Below are positions 1-8,861 of a DNA stretch of 29,995 bases, one piece after another. The DNA lies in NCBI GenBank assembly GCA_002376715.1, contig DFOK01000012.1:1-29995 (forward strand). The letters run 5' to 3'. The notes beneath the pieces were generated by a model that was not told the DNA's origin, made no database searches, and saw only the letters and a program-made list of their open reading frames with translations. This stretch comes from Bacteroidales bacterium UBA3543 (lineage in GTDB: Bacteria; Bacteroidota; Bacteroidia; Bacteroidales; UBA932). How positions within the stretch are numbered: position 1 is the stretch's first letter; the number at the start of each line of letters is the position of its first letter. The position numbers and the translations under genes are program-made.

Positions 1-69
1 CCCCTCGACTTGCATGTGTTAAGCCTGCCGCTAGCGTTCATCCTGAGCCAGGATCAAACTCTTCATTGT
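1..69 (-). rRNA. rrs: 16S ribosomal RNA, 5' end only (partial)
   Basis: Read on the minus strand, this is the conserved start of bacterial 16S rRNA: the universal 27F priming site (AGAGTTTGATCCTGGCTCAG) followed by GATGAACGCTAGCGGCAGG and CTTAACACATGCAAGTCGA, the form usual in Bacteroidales. Aligning the GAAGAGTTTG block with E. coli puts nucleotide 1 at about position 69. The rest of the gene lies beyond the left edge, so no taxonomic comparison beyond this conserved stretch is possible. Confidence 0.97.
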
Positions 70-230
70 ATAAAAAAATATTTTTCCGGTCTGAACCTGA
101 TACTCATATATTGAAGTATGTTTCAAAAAAATTAACGTTTCGCTCGAATTTTGTTACAAAATTCGGTACTTGCTTGTACTTTTTGTCTTCCAATTTTGTC
201 AATGAACTGACGTCTCTTTTCAGAAACGGG
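70..230 (-). other. rRNA operon leader (pre-16S 5' region)
   Basis: About 160 nt lie between the predicted rRNA start site and mature 16S. On the minus strand it contains TTCATTGACAAAATTGG (rc of 190-206), which resembles the TTCTTTGACA-type boxA-like block seen in leaders of other Bacteroidota rRNA operons (from memory). A perfect 9-bp inverted repeat follows: CGAATTTTG at 145-153 and CAAAATTCG at 157-165, with a 3-nt loop. A weaker GTAC..GTAC repeat sits at 166-179. These are plausible antitermination and processing structures; the exact role of the hairpin is inferred. Confidence 0.6.
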
Positions 231-233
231 CTG

Positions 234-269
234 CAAATATAGAGACATTTTTTTAATTGGGCAAAAAAA
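234..269 (-). promoter_or_regulatory. rRNA operon promoter, Bacteroidota type
   Basis: On the minus strand a -7 element TATATTTG (rc of 234-241) is preceded, after exactly 20 nt, by TTTG (rc of 262-265) inside a T-run. This matches the TTTG / N19-21 / TAnnTTTG promoter of the Bacteroidota primary sigma factor. The start site would be near 228-231. The promoter begins only 13 bp beyond the stop codon of the hdeD-like gene on the same strand. Confidence 0.8.
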
Positions 270-282
270 TGCTCAAAAAAGA

Positions 283-924
283 TTAATCTTTTATTTCTTC
301 ATAATCCACATCCTCTATAAGCTCTTTGGAGGGATCAGCATAACTTTCCGAGAATTTTTCTTTTATCGCTTTGCGAATCCTGATTGTCGCGTAAAGTTCA
401 AACAAACCATAACCTAGAAAACCCGCACCCAGAAGACGGAACATCAAAATCTGGGATTCGTGAGGATTGAAAACTAAGAATATGCCACAAAGAGCCACTA
501 TGCAGGGCAGCACATACATATACCAAGGGATCGGAGTATGCTTGTGCGCAGAGATGAATGTAACGATCTCACCAACACCAAAGATCACAAGAATAACTCC
601 CAGCAGTACCAGTAAAAATCCCACGAATACATCAGGAATAATAATCAGTACCGTTCCGAAAATTATGCTCAACACGGCATTCACTGCGGAGAAACTGTCT
701 TTAACCTTGTCGGTGGTACCTTGTGACTTTGCAGCCTTTCTGCTGCTGATGAAATAGATAACAAGGGAAACACAGCCGATCACCAGAAAGAGTCCACCGA
801 TGATACGCACTATGACATCCTTCATCGTATCGGGCCAGATAAGCAGCACTAGACCCGCTACGATCCCAACCAAAGCCCTTAAATAACCATAGCCGGGATT
901 AAAAAAACTTTTGAATGACTTCAT
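283..924 (-). CDS. HdeD/DUF308 family integral membrane protein
   Basis: 213 aa, with about six hydrophobic segments: two near residues 14-33 and 40-60, two near 80-97 and 100-125, and two near 133-153 and 160-180. Internal similarity between the halves (IIGGLFLVIG, LLVLLGVILVIFGVGEI, LLGAGFLGYG) and the pattern of paired helices joined by short glycine-rich turns is that of the DUF308/HdeD family. E. coli HdeD is linked to acid resistance, but most family members have no assigned function. The C-terminus is acidic (EDVDYEEIKD) and probably cytoplasmic. It starts 25 bp after the alpha-2-macroglobulin stop codon on the same strand, so the two are probably cotranscribed. No terminator separates it from the rRNA promoter downstream. 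The family call is firm; the function is not. Confidence 0.85.
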   Translation of the reverse strand: MKSFKSFFNPGYGYLRALVGIVAGLVLLIWPDTMKDVIVRIIGGLFLVIGCVSLVIYFISSRKAAKSQGTTDKVKDSFSAVNAVLSIIFGTVLIIIPDVFVGFLLVLLGVILVIFGVGEIVTFISAHKHTPIPWYMYVLPCIVALCGIFLVFNPHESQILMFRLLGAGFLGYGLFELYATIRIRKAIKEKFSESYADPSKELIEDVDYEEIKD

Positions 925-949
925 TTACATGTATGATATTGCTTTTTTA

Positions 950-3900
950 TCATTTAACTTCACACCAGCCACCCTTGATTGATGCATTTACTGTCTCATC
1001 ATACATAGCCTTGCAGATGGTAGAAGGAAGATAGAACTTACCCTTGTAAGTAGCCGTTGCCCTGATGGTTATCTCTTTTGATGCCGATTTTCCAAGGTTA
1101 AAGTAGGAATAAACCCTGTCATCACGGAAGTCCTGATAGAAATCAGTTGTACGGTCATTGGCAATCTCCCATCCGGAAGGGAATATCTGCGAGAGTATAA
1201 GATTGGTGTAATCCTCGGTTGCACTGGTGTTGGTAATGCGTGCCTTGATTACAAAATCAGTACCTTGCACCAGAGAGAATGGATCTACGGCAGTGCCATT
1301 GGGCAATGAATAGCTGACCGAGAGGCGAAGTCCGTTGGAAAAGTCCGTTTCCTGACCCTTTGCCGGAACTCCGGTGGAACTCATCACTATATAGGTAGGA
1401 GCATCTGTCTTGTTGGTGAACTCAAAGTCTATGCTTTCACCTTTTGCAACATCCAGCGTACGACGCGCTATACATTTGTCATCCTTAAGAGTGATACTCT
1501 CCCTTCCAGCCTTTGCGGTAACATTAACTCCATTCTCAGAGTATTGTGCAGCATAGGCAGCCACTGCATTCAGAGCCCAAGCCGTACTTTGTGTACTCAT
1601 GAAGTGATTGCGGTCGTTCAGTGATTTGGAGAGAGTTTCTATGGACTTGAATGCCTCCTGTTTGTTGTTTATAAGACGATATGCAATGGCTGAAACGGCC
1701 TTGAATCTGTCCTCACTTTCGAATGAATAGGAGAATCTGTCGATTTTGCCTGCAGGCCGGTTGGATACCTTTGAGATGATATTCTTTGCAACATCACTCT
1801 TCTTATCGGCAGCATAAGCCAGTGCAAGGAACCAGCCGGACTCCGTGTTCATATTATCCACTTCGTTACGCATACGGTTCATGTCACCTCGAGGTGCAGC
1901 ACCGGAAAGCGTAAGAACATAGGCAGCGTATGTTCTGTAAGGATATCCCTGAGATGTTGAAGAGGCCACATCTTTGACAAATGAAGTCATACTGCGCTTG
2001 AGCCAGGCAGGTACTGCATATCCCTTAGCCTCAGCTTCCACCAGGAAGTGAAGCGCATAGATGGTACCCCATGTGTTTGCGGATGCATACGAAGAGGTAT
2101 TTGGCCAGTAGGTCATTCCTCCATTGTTGAGAGCATAAGAGGGAAGTTTGGTGATAGTCACCTTTATATTGTTCTCACATTCGCTTTTCTGCTCATCGCT
2201 CAGTGTCTGGACTGCTCCAAGATAGAGTTGAGGGAAAGCAGAGGAGACTATCTGCTCAATGCAGCCGTGAGGATATCTCACCAGATACTCAAGGCGATAG
2301 CTCAGATCTACAGGTGGAATGGAACTTGCCTCTACGAAAGCGGTATTCGTACCCTGTTTGCCTGCAAGCTCAAAGGTCACTTTCTGGCTCTTGCCACCTG
2401 CCAGCAGTATAGTCTTGGCATTGGTGGTGAGAGGGTTGGGATCCCTGACATCTATTTCTATCTTTTCCTCTGCATTATCAGCTGAGCATTTGGCCTTTGC
2501 AGTGATTTTGGCTATCCCCTCGGCAGATGAGGCCTTCACTTTAAAGAACGCCATCTGCTCACCCGCAGCCGTGAAGTTGAGTGTCTGAGATGAAGATCCG
2601 GATACATCTAGCAAATCGTTGGTCGAGAGCGAAACGGTTACTTTGCCCAGATTGTTCTTCATCGCAAATACTGTAATAGGAATCTCTACCTCTTCATCGG
2701 TACCAATGACCCTGGGGAGAGTACTCTGTACCATCAAAGGTTTGGTAACGGCAACGTTTTGCTCTGCAGAGCCTTGTGCTTTTCCATCAGTAGCCACCAC
2801 CATCACGCGGAGATTGCCTATGTATGCAGGAAGAGTGATTTCGTGACTCTGTTTGCTTCTGGATTTGATGGTAAAGGGCCCAAGGAAAATTGATACGGGT
2901 TTGAACCTCTCAGCCTTGTTGGCTGCCGCAATCTCCTCAACTTCCCCATCACCTCCGATGGCAAACATCTGCTCCATTCTCGCACCATAGGCACCGATTA
3001 CAAGATCGTAAAGGTCCCAGCTACGAACACCGAGAGCCTCGGTAGCATAGAAAGCACTCCATGGATTGGGTGTCTTGAATCTGGTAAGACTGAGCAATCC
3101 CTCGTCCACTAAAGCTACAACATAGCTCATCGGGCGACCATCACGCTCACTTACAGTCAGTGTAACTTTGCTTTCTGGACGAATCTCGTCAGCTATGCCG
3201 ATACGGGGATTAAGATGAGTGGCATCATCCTCCACCACTATCCTCTGGATTCCGAACAAACGGATGGGAGCATCATTGACCGTGGTATTGTGAGGCTGAA
3301 TCAGGGTAACTGAAGCATAGACATTAGGAGTCATTCCCCTCTCAATAGGGATGCGGATTGTGGTCTTGGTATCCGTACATGTCTGCCAGAAGGTCTTGAG
3401 TACGTTTTCTCCCTTTTCAAGGGAAACAAGTACCCTCGCGCCGGGTGCAGAAGGAATGGTGAGTTGTGCCTCCTCGCCCACACTGTATTTATCCTTATCC
3501 AGGGATGTAGCGAGACGAGTAGCCGATTCACTGCCGGCATCGGCACGCTTGTCATCACCTGTGTAAACTTGTGTAACATATGAGGTAGCGTGTCCGCCCT
3601 GAGGATCTTTCACTCTAATGAAATAGTATCCTGACTCCTCTGTAAATGACAACTGGAACGAACTCTCACCATTTACAATGGAAACCTTGAAAGTGCGATA
3701 CGGCTTGTTATAGGAATCCTTGGAATATGAGGCCAGCTCACTGCCGGAAGAACCCCACCACCAACTCCAGCCCATCTTATAGACCTCAACCTCTGCATCA
3801 ACACGACCTCTAACAGGATCGCCTCTGTAATCGACTGCAGCAAGTTTGATGGTATGTGTCTTGCTCTTGTCAAGATACAGATCACCCCAATAATCTTCCG

Positions 3901-6280
3901 TCTCGGGAACATTTATACCTAGGTATGTCTTATAGGGTGAAATAGTAGTAGTGTAGGAGTCAATGCTGAAATCGCCGCTCTTTTCAAACACCCTCGTGGT
4001 AAAGACGGCCCTGAGCATACCGGGTTGCTCACCGATTCCGGTCAAACGATAATTGAAAGAGAGGCGTCCATCCTGATCGGTCCTGCCGGGGGTAAGATTA
4101 TATGTGGCCTTATTAAAACTTCTGGAACGATCTTCAAATACGAAATTCTTATATTTGGCAAATTCCGTAAATCCGCGGAAACACTCTACATCAATTCTTG
4201 CCTCGAGATCTGCAGCCGCAGAGCCGACAAGCCATTTGACGGAGAGATCGCCTTTGACTTCGTCAACGGGAACGATATTCTTTTCATCAAGTTGAAGGTC
4301 TATGAGAAGTTTGTTGGGCTTAACTGTCTCGATCCTCACACTCTTTGAATAGGTCTGACCACCTGCGGTCACATCTACCTGCCAATGGCCCGTAGGATCG
4401 CTGTCAGCAGTCTGAAATCTGAATGAATACATTCCGTTAAAGCCATTGTTGTTGACGATAGAACGGATTATCTGCCCCTGAGGGTTTCTTAAAACAGCCG
4501 TAACCGGGTGGTCTGAAGGAAGTACTCCTTCGTCCAGCATAGAAACAAATGTGATATAGATGTCATCGCCGGGTCGCCAAACACCTCTCTCTCCAAAAAT
4601 AAAACCTTTCTGGCCTCCTGAAACGGAAGTGCCCCCGACATCAAAATTACTTACCGAAAGTGATGCTCCGTATGTAAGTTTGAGATAATTCTTGTCATTA
4701 CCACTAGTTACCACAGCCGTATGGGGTTCATCGGAAAGTTTGATTTCGACTTTACCATCACTACCTGTGGAACCCTCGCCAATGACTTGATTGACATAAT
4801 CGAACACTCTGACTTTTGCTCCTGATACGGGAGATGCATCTATGATATTTGTCACGAAGAAGGTATATGTACCTTTCCCTGACCCTTTTGCAATTATGGC
4901 AAGGTCGGAAGCGAGAATATTGACATGCCTCTCATCATAATCACTGTAAGAACCGAAATAATAATCGCTCTCGTAATAATCCGAGTCCTGCTCCACGAGA
5001 GGTTCCACGCCCTTGATGCCGATACGGTAAAGAGCACCCTTCTGGACATTGATAAGGTCGGTAATATTGAGACCGTAGCTCGCCACTCCCTTGAGTTTGG
5101 CAGATGAAGGGTCAGCCAAAACCAAAACAGTGTCAACTACAACCTTGGCTACACGACCCAGTATGTAATTGCTCTTTTCATCCAATCTTTCGGACTGGAG
5201 ATACTGGAGCATGTTATTCTCGAAAATGCGGTGCACTCTTACCTGCACTTTAGCATAGTTTTGTGATTGGAAAAAGAGTTTGTTGCCGTTGGATGAAGGC
5301 AGCACCACCCCTTTAGTTGAGAATTTCACAAAAGGTTCCTTCTGAGGCACATCGAAGGTCTGTTCCCAGTCGAAACCAAGCTGTTCGCCTTTAGTATTTT
5401 TGATGAGTTTACTGATATTGACCGTCTGCTGCTGCACATCCTCAACAGTAGGATATATGGTCAGTTTGTTCCTGTCGATAAGAAATCTGAGTTTTCCCGC
5501 TTTAGGGAGTTTGACCAGATTGGCCATAACTTGTTTTTTGTCGAGAGCCGAGGAGAATACTATCTCATAACGATAAGGGTCGAGGAAGGGTTCGGCACTG
5601 ATTATCACAAACACTCCCTCGGCGGGAATGTTAAATGACCAGGAACCCATATCGTTGAACAACTCATATTTTCGGCTTACCGTAAATACGGACTGCTTTT
5701 TCTCCGGAATTATATCGTTGATGGAGAGCCTGTGAACAAGACCATCCTCCGCATGCTGCCAGGAAACCGGAAAATCTTTACTCAGAATGATACCTTTCTC
5801 TATATAATCATTGCCAACCGGATCTGAAGTGGTTATGACAATATCGAGATGATATTTGTCCTCCTCATCGGGATAAATGGTAATTCCGCCCACCTCATAG
5901 TGGATTTCAGGAGCCAAAGTCTTGAAATCATAACTGACCTTGCCGGATTTTTTACCCACCAGCTTTCCGGCGTCAATCTGAATTTTGTACTCGGAATTGA
6001 ACTCCAGCGGCTCTGCAAAAAATACAGCTGCTGTGCGTTCATCAATAAGCGATACGCTAAACTCCCTTTTGGGAGTTATCTGAATCAATTTTTTCAGTTC
6101 ATCGGGCGTATTGTCGCCTACATTGATAACATAAGCATCAGGTACCGTGATGACAACGGGATCTGTAGTCCTTATTTCTGAAGAGACGGATAATGCGTAA
6201 CCGCTCTTGCTCTGATCACAGGAGACTGCAGAGAATAGGAGGATTGCCGCAAATGAGATAAAAGCAGTCAGTCGTTTCAT
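950..6280 (-). CDS. alpha-2-macroglobulin family lipoprotein with thioester motif
   Basis: 1776 aa. The N-terminus is a lipoprotein signal peptide: basic MKR, a hydrophobic stretch, then the lipobox SAVSC with lipidated Cys21. Macroglobulin-like beta-domains follow, then an MG2-like segment around the FIFGERGVWRPGD block, a bait-like variable middle, and the alpha-2-macroglobulin core. The internal thioester motif GCIEQ is intact (Cys1340, Gln1343), followed by the helical thioester-domain repeats and a receptor-binding-like C-terminal domain. In this family, protease cleavage of the bait region exposes the thioester, which traps the protease covalently. Bacterial members are periplasmic lipoproteins often encoded with PBP1C, as here (pbpC diverges from the same intergenic region). 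The length is slightly above the about 1650 aa of E. coli YfhM. There is no acidic run after Cys21 of the kind that marks surface-exposed Bacteroidota lipoproteins, so a periplasmic face is more likely. Confidence 0.95.
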   Translation of the reverse strand: MKRLTAFISFAAILLFSAVSCDQSKSGYALSVSSEIRTTDPVVITVPDAYVINVGDNTPDELKKLIQITPKREFSVSLIDERTAAVFFAEPLEFNSEYKIQIDAGKLVGKKSGKVSYDFKTLAPEIHYEVGGITIYPDEEDKYHLDIVITTSDPVGNDYIEKGIILSKDFPVSWQHAEDGLVHRLSINDIIPEKKQSVFTVSRKYELFNDMGSWSFNIPAEGVFVIISAEPFLDPYRYEIVFSSALDKKQVMANLVKLPKAGKLRFLIDRNKLTIYPTVEDVQQQTVNISKLIKNTKGEQLGFDWEQTFDVPQKEPFVKFSTKGVVLPSSNGNKLFFQSQNYAKVQVRVHRIFENNMLQYLQSERLDEKSNYILGRVAKVVVDTVLVLADPSSAKLKGVASYGLNITDLINVQKGALYRIGIKGVEPLVEQDSDYYESDYYFGSYSDYDERHVNILASDLAIIAKGSGKGTYTFFVTNIIDASPVSGAKVRVFDYVNQVIGEGSTGSDGKVEIKLSDEPHTAVVTSGNDKNYLKLTYGASLSVSNFDVGGTSVSGGQKGFIFGERGVWRPGDDIYITFVSMLDEGVLPSDHPVTAVLRNPQGQIIRSIVNNNGFNGMYSFRFQTADSDPTGHWQVDVTAGGQTYSKSVRIETVKPNKLLIDLQLDEKNIVPVDEVKGDLSVKWLVGSAAADLEARIDVECFRGFTEFAKYKNFVFEDRSRSFNKATYNLTPGRTDQDGRLSFNYRLTGIGEQPGMLRAVFTTRVFEKSGDFSIDSYTTTISPYKTYLGINVPETEDYWGDLYLDKSKTHTIKLAAVDYRGDPVRGRVDAEVEVYKMGWSWWWGSSGSELASYSKDSYNKPYRTFKVSIVNGESSFQLSFTEESGYYFIRVKDPQGGHATSYVTQVYTGDDKRADAGSESATRLATSLDKDKYSVGEEAQLTIPSAPGARVLVSLEKGENVLKTFWQTCTDTKTTIRIPIERGMTPNVYASVTLIQPHNTTVNDAPIRLFGIQRIVVEDDATHLNPRIGIADEIRPESKVTLTVSERDGRPMSYVVALVDEGLLSLTRFKTPNPWSAFYATEALGVRSWDLYDLVIGAYGARMEQMFAIGGDGEVEEIAAANKAERFKPVSIFLGPFTIKSRSKQSHEITLPAYIGNLRVMVVATDGKAQGSAEQNVAVTKPLMVQSTLPRVIGTDEEVEIPITVFAMKNNLGKVTVSLSTNDLLDVSGSSSQTLNFTAAGEQMAFFKVKASSAEGIAKITAKAKCSADNAEEKIEIDVRDPNPLTTNAKTILLAGGKSQKVTFELAGKQGTNTAFVEASSIPPVDLSYRLEYLVRYPHGCIEQIVSSAFPQLYLGAVQTLSDEQKSECENNIKVTITKLPSYALNNGGMTYWPNTSSYASANTWGTIYALHFLVEAEAKGYAVPAWLKRSMTSFVKDVASSTSQGYPYRTYAAYVLTLSGAAPRGDMNRMRNEVDNMNTESGWFLALAYAADKKSDVAKNIISKVSNRPAGKIDRFSYSFESEDRFKAVSAIAYRLINNKQEAFKSIETLSKSLNDRNHFMSTQSTAWALNAVAAYAAQYSENGVNVTAKAGRESITLKDDKCIARRTLDVAKGESIDFEFTNKTDAPTYIVMSSTGVPAKGQETDFSNGLRLSVSYSLPNGTAVDPFSLVQGTDFVIKARITNTSATEDYTNLILSQIFPSGWEIANDRTTDFYQDFRDDRVYSYFNLGKSASKEITIRATATYKGKFYLPSTICKAMYDETVNASIKGGWCEVK

Positions 6281-6283
6281 ATT

Positions 6284-6315
6284 TTTTCTGTTAATTGGGT
6301 TAATTGTTATATTTG
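6284..6315 (+). promoter_or_regulatory. pbpC promoter (rightward)
   Basis: The -7 element TATATTTG is at 6308-6315, with a TTTC at 6285-6288 lying 19 nt upstream as a weak -33 element. The predicted start is near 6320, giving a leader of about 25 nt before the pbpC ATG at 6346. The -7 box directly abuts the leftward -7 box at 6316-6323. Confidence 0.55.
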
Positions 6316-6323
6316 CAAATGTA
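6316..6323 (-). promoter_or_regulatory. alpha-2-macroglobulin gene -7 element (leftward)
   Basis: The minus strand reads TACATTTG, a full match to TAnnTTTG, 35 bp upstream of the alpha-2-macroglobulin ATG. No good -33 element is found at 19-21 nt; a TTTG lies 25 nt upstream, inside the first codons of pbpC. With the rightward box it forms the near-palindrome TATATTTGCAAATGTA, so the two promoters cannot easily be occupied at once. Confidence 0.45.
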
Positions 6324-6345
6324 CTGAAAATTCGTCTGCATTCTT

Positions 6346-8652
6346 ATGCAAAAAGGCAAAAAGAAAAAAATAATTATAGCACTCAGCTGCGCCGCACTTA
6401 TTGCGGCGCTTATTGTAATCTACTTTCCCCGCCGGATTTTTCATAAACCGGTCAGTGCATTACTTGAAAGCTCAGACGGAAGATTGCTGGGAGCCAGAAT
6501 TGCCTCTGATGGGCAGTGGCGATTTCCACAGATTGATACAGTACCCGACAAATTTGCCCGCGCCATCATTACATATGAAGATAAACGGTTCAAATACCAC
6601 CTGGGGGTGGACCCTATCGCCATCGGACGGGCCATTGTGCTAAACATACGCAAACGCGATATCCGCAGTGGCGCCAGCACCATAACGATGCAAACCATAC
6701 GCTTGAGCAGGGAAAATCGCCCACGCACAATTGGGGAAAAAATTATCGAAATGCTCCTGGCGGTGAGACTTGAACTGCGCTATTCCAAAACAAGAATCCT
6801 GGCGATGTATGCCTCCAATGCCCCTTTCGGAGGCAATGTGGTAGGACTTGAAGCGGCATCCTGGCGTTATTTCGGCCGACCGGCCGGAGAACTCTCCTGG
6901 GCGGAAAGTGCCATGCTTGCAGTACTCCCTAACTCTCCTGCACTTATCCATCCCGGGAAAAACCGCGACATCCTCCTACAAAAGAGGAACCGTCTGCTGG
7001 ACAAAATGGCCTCCAAAGGCATAATAGATGCCACCGAATGTATACTCTCCAAAGAGGAACCGCTACCCGACAAACCCTATCCTATGCCAGACATAGCATA
7101 CCACTACCTGGAAACCCTCCGCAAAGAGGGGGGTGACCGCAGGTATGCCAGCGATATTGACAAAGGGCTCCAGGAACGCACCGAGGAGATTCTTCGCCGT
7201 CATATCGGACTTTTCGAAAGCAATCAGGTCTATAATATTGCAGCCCTCGTAATGGAAGTGAGCACCGGCCGCATCATTACTTATTGCGGCAATCTCAACC
7301 CAGAAGAAGGCGGTCAAGGCCACGGAAGGGCTGTGGATGTGATACAAGCACCCCGCAGTAGCGGCAGCACTCTGAAACCTTTTCTCTACGCGGCTATGCT
7401 CGATGATGGTGAGATACTCCCTACGATGCTTGTGCCTGACATTCCCTCACACTATAAAGATTTCACTCCGAGCAATTACAACCACACCTTTGACGGCGCA
7501 GTACCTGCAAATAGCATTATAAGGCGCTCGCTCAACGTACCCTCAGTGAGACTGCTTCAGGAGTATGGTGTAGAAAAATTCCTATTGCTCCTAAAAGAAA
7601 TGGGATTTACCACTATCAACCGCAGTGCGGAAAACTACGGTCTGTCGCTAATTCTCGGAGGAGCAGAGATAAAACTAATCGATCTGGTGCGCTCTTACCG
7701 CGATATGGCCGCTACCCTCGCAGATTCTGAAGAGGGCCTCTCCCCTCTCTCTCCGGGAGCCATTTGGTGCACTTTCGACGCCCTCACCGGAGTCAGCAGA
7801 CCCGAGGAGGAAGGGAGCTGGCAAAGTTTCAGTTCCTCACGAAAAGTGGCCTGGAAGACAGGCACCAGTTACGGCAATAGAGACGCCTGGAGTATAGGTG
7901 TTACCCCCGAGTATGTTGTAGGAGTCTGGGTGGGAAACTGTAATGGTGAGGGACGTCCCAATCTTACCGGTATCGGCTATGCTGCTCCGGTGATGTTTGA
8001 AATACTCTCCATTCTGCCTCCAACCGGATGGTTTGAAATGCCGATACTCGACCTCGAGGAGGTTGCTGTTTGTCCCTTAAGCGGACATCCGGTATCCGAC
8101 ATCTGCTGTATCGGCACCGGTTTGACTCCCGATACGCTTTTGGTGCCTCCGCATGAGCACAAACCCGATATCTGTCCTTATCACCGTCTGCTCCACCTGA
8201 GCGAGGACCAGAGATATATTGTCAACAGCGATTGTTATAGCACCGCTAAAATGGTTACACGCTCTTGGTTCGTGTTGCCTCCTTCACAGGAATGGTACTA
8301 TATGGCCACACATCCTGACTATCGTAGGCTGCCACCTCTACATCCCGATTTTGCATCCGGCGGAGGTTCATCGCGCGGCAAGATTGTGGAGATTATCTAT
8401 CCCCAGGAGGGCATGGTGTTGGCGGCTCCCCTTTCTCTCGATGGAAAGAGTCAGGGAGTAGTCTTCTCCGCGGCGCATGCCAGTCCATCTGCTACCCTAT
8501 ACTGGCACATTGACGATCGCTATATCGGCTCCACATCGAGCAACGAACACAAGATGCTGATCATCCCTGAACCAGGGCGTCACCGCCTGGTAGTGACCGA
8601 CACTAACGGCAATAGTGCTTCCGTCCGGTTTGAGGGAGCGCAGGCCAATTGA
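6346..8652 (+). CDS. pbpC: penicillin-binding protein 1C (transglycosylase/transpeptidase)
   Basis: 768 aa, the usual length for PBP1C. After a lysine-rich start, residues 9-28 form a single membrane anchor. The GT51 glycosyltransferase domain carries TYEDKRF (catalytic Glu78), GVDP at 87-90, and GASTITMQ at 109-116. The transpeptidase domain has the SxxK motif S341-T-L-K344, a later SLN triad, and the KTGTS box in WKTGTSYGNRDAW. The cysteine-bearing segment and C-terminal beta-domain after about residue 560 match the PBP1C C-terminal region. The enzyme polymerises and cross-links peptidoglycan in the periplasm. It is divergent from, rather than downstream of, the alpha-2-macroglobulin gene with which it is commonly paired. 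No terminator is visible between its stop codon and the tRNA-His promoter, so transcripts may run on into the tRNA. Confidence 0.96.
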   Translation: MQKGKKKKIIIALSCAALIAALIVIYFPRRIFHKPVSALLESSDGRLLGARIASDGQWRFPQIDTVPDKFARAIITYEDKRFKYHLGVDPIAIGRAIVLNIRKRDIRSGASTITMQTIRLSRENRPRTIGEKIIEMLLAVRLELRYSKTRILAMYASNAPFGGNVVGLEAASWRYFGRPAGELSWAESAMLAVLPNSPALIHPGKNRDILLQKRNRLLDKMASKGIIDATECILSKEEPLPDKPYPMPDIAYHYLETLRKEGGDRRYASDIDKGLQERTEEILRRHIGLFESNQVYNIAALVMEVSTGRIITYCGNLNPEEGGQGHGRAVDVIQAPRSSGSTLKPFLYAAMLDDGEILPTMLVPDIPSHYKDFTPSNYNHTFDGAVPANSIIRRSLNVPSVRLLQEYGVEKFLLLLKEMGFTTINRSAENYGLSLILGGAEIKLIDLVRSYRDMAATLADSEEGLSPLSPGAIWCTFDALTGVSRPEEEGSWQSFSSSRKVAWKTGTSYGNRDAWSIGVTPEYVVGVWVGNCNGEGRPNLTGIGYAAPVMFEILSILPPTGWFEMPILDLEEVAVCPLSGHPVSDICCIGTGLTPDTLLVPPHEHKPDICPYHRLLHLSEDQRYIVNSDCYSTAKMVTRSWFVLPPSQEWYYMATHPDYRRLPPLHPDFASGGGSSRGKIVEIIYPQEGMVLAAPLSLDGKSQGVVFSAAHASPSATLYWHIDDRYIGSTSSNEHKMLIIPEPGRHRLVVTDTNGNSASVRFEGAQAN

Positions 8653-8673
8653 CGAAGCCTTTTTTCCATTATT

Positions 8674-8705
8674 TGTTGAATAATCCGAAAGAATGTCTAT
8701 ATTTG
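8674..8705 (+). promoter_or_regulatory. tRNA-His promoter
   Basis: The -7 element TATATTTG at 8698-8705 is preceded by TTG at 8676-8678 with a 19-nt spacer, a near-ideal Bacteroidota promoter. The start site would be near 8711, about 20 nt before the tRNA. It begins just after the pbpC stop codon. Confidence 0.7.
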
Positions 8706-8728
8706 CAGTCCCTTCCGAACAAAGGGTA

Positions 8729-8801
<73 letters not shown>

Positions 8802-8806
<5 letters not shown>

Positions 8807-8849
8807 CAACAAAAAAGCGACTTTTGAGTCGCTTTTTTTTGTTGGGTGG
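8802..8849. terminator. bidirectional terminator containing an inverted copy of the tRNA-His 3' end
   Basis: The core hairpin is AAAAAAGCGACT (8811-8822), loop TTTG, AGTCGCTTTTTT (8827-8838), followed by more Ts. The pairing continues outward: CCACCCAAC at 8802-8810, which is mostly the tRNA 3' acceptor strand, is exactly complementary to GTTGGGTGG at 8841-8849. The element can end both the rightward pbpC/tRNA-His transcript and the leftward lipoprotein transcript, whose stop codon is at 8862. Confidence 0.85.
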
Positions 8850-8861
8850 GTCGCTTCACTC

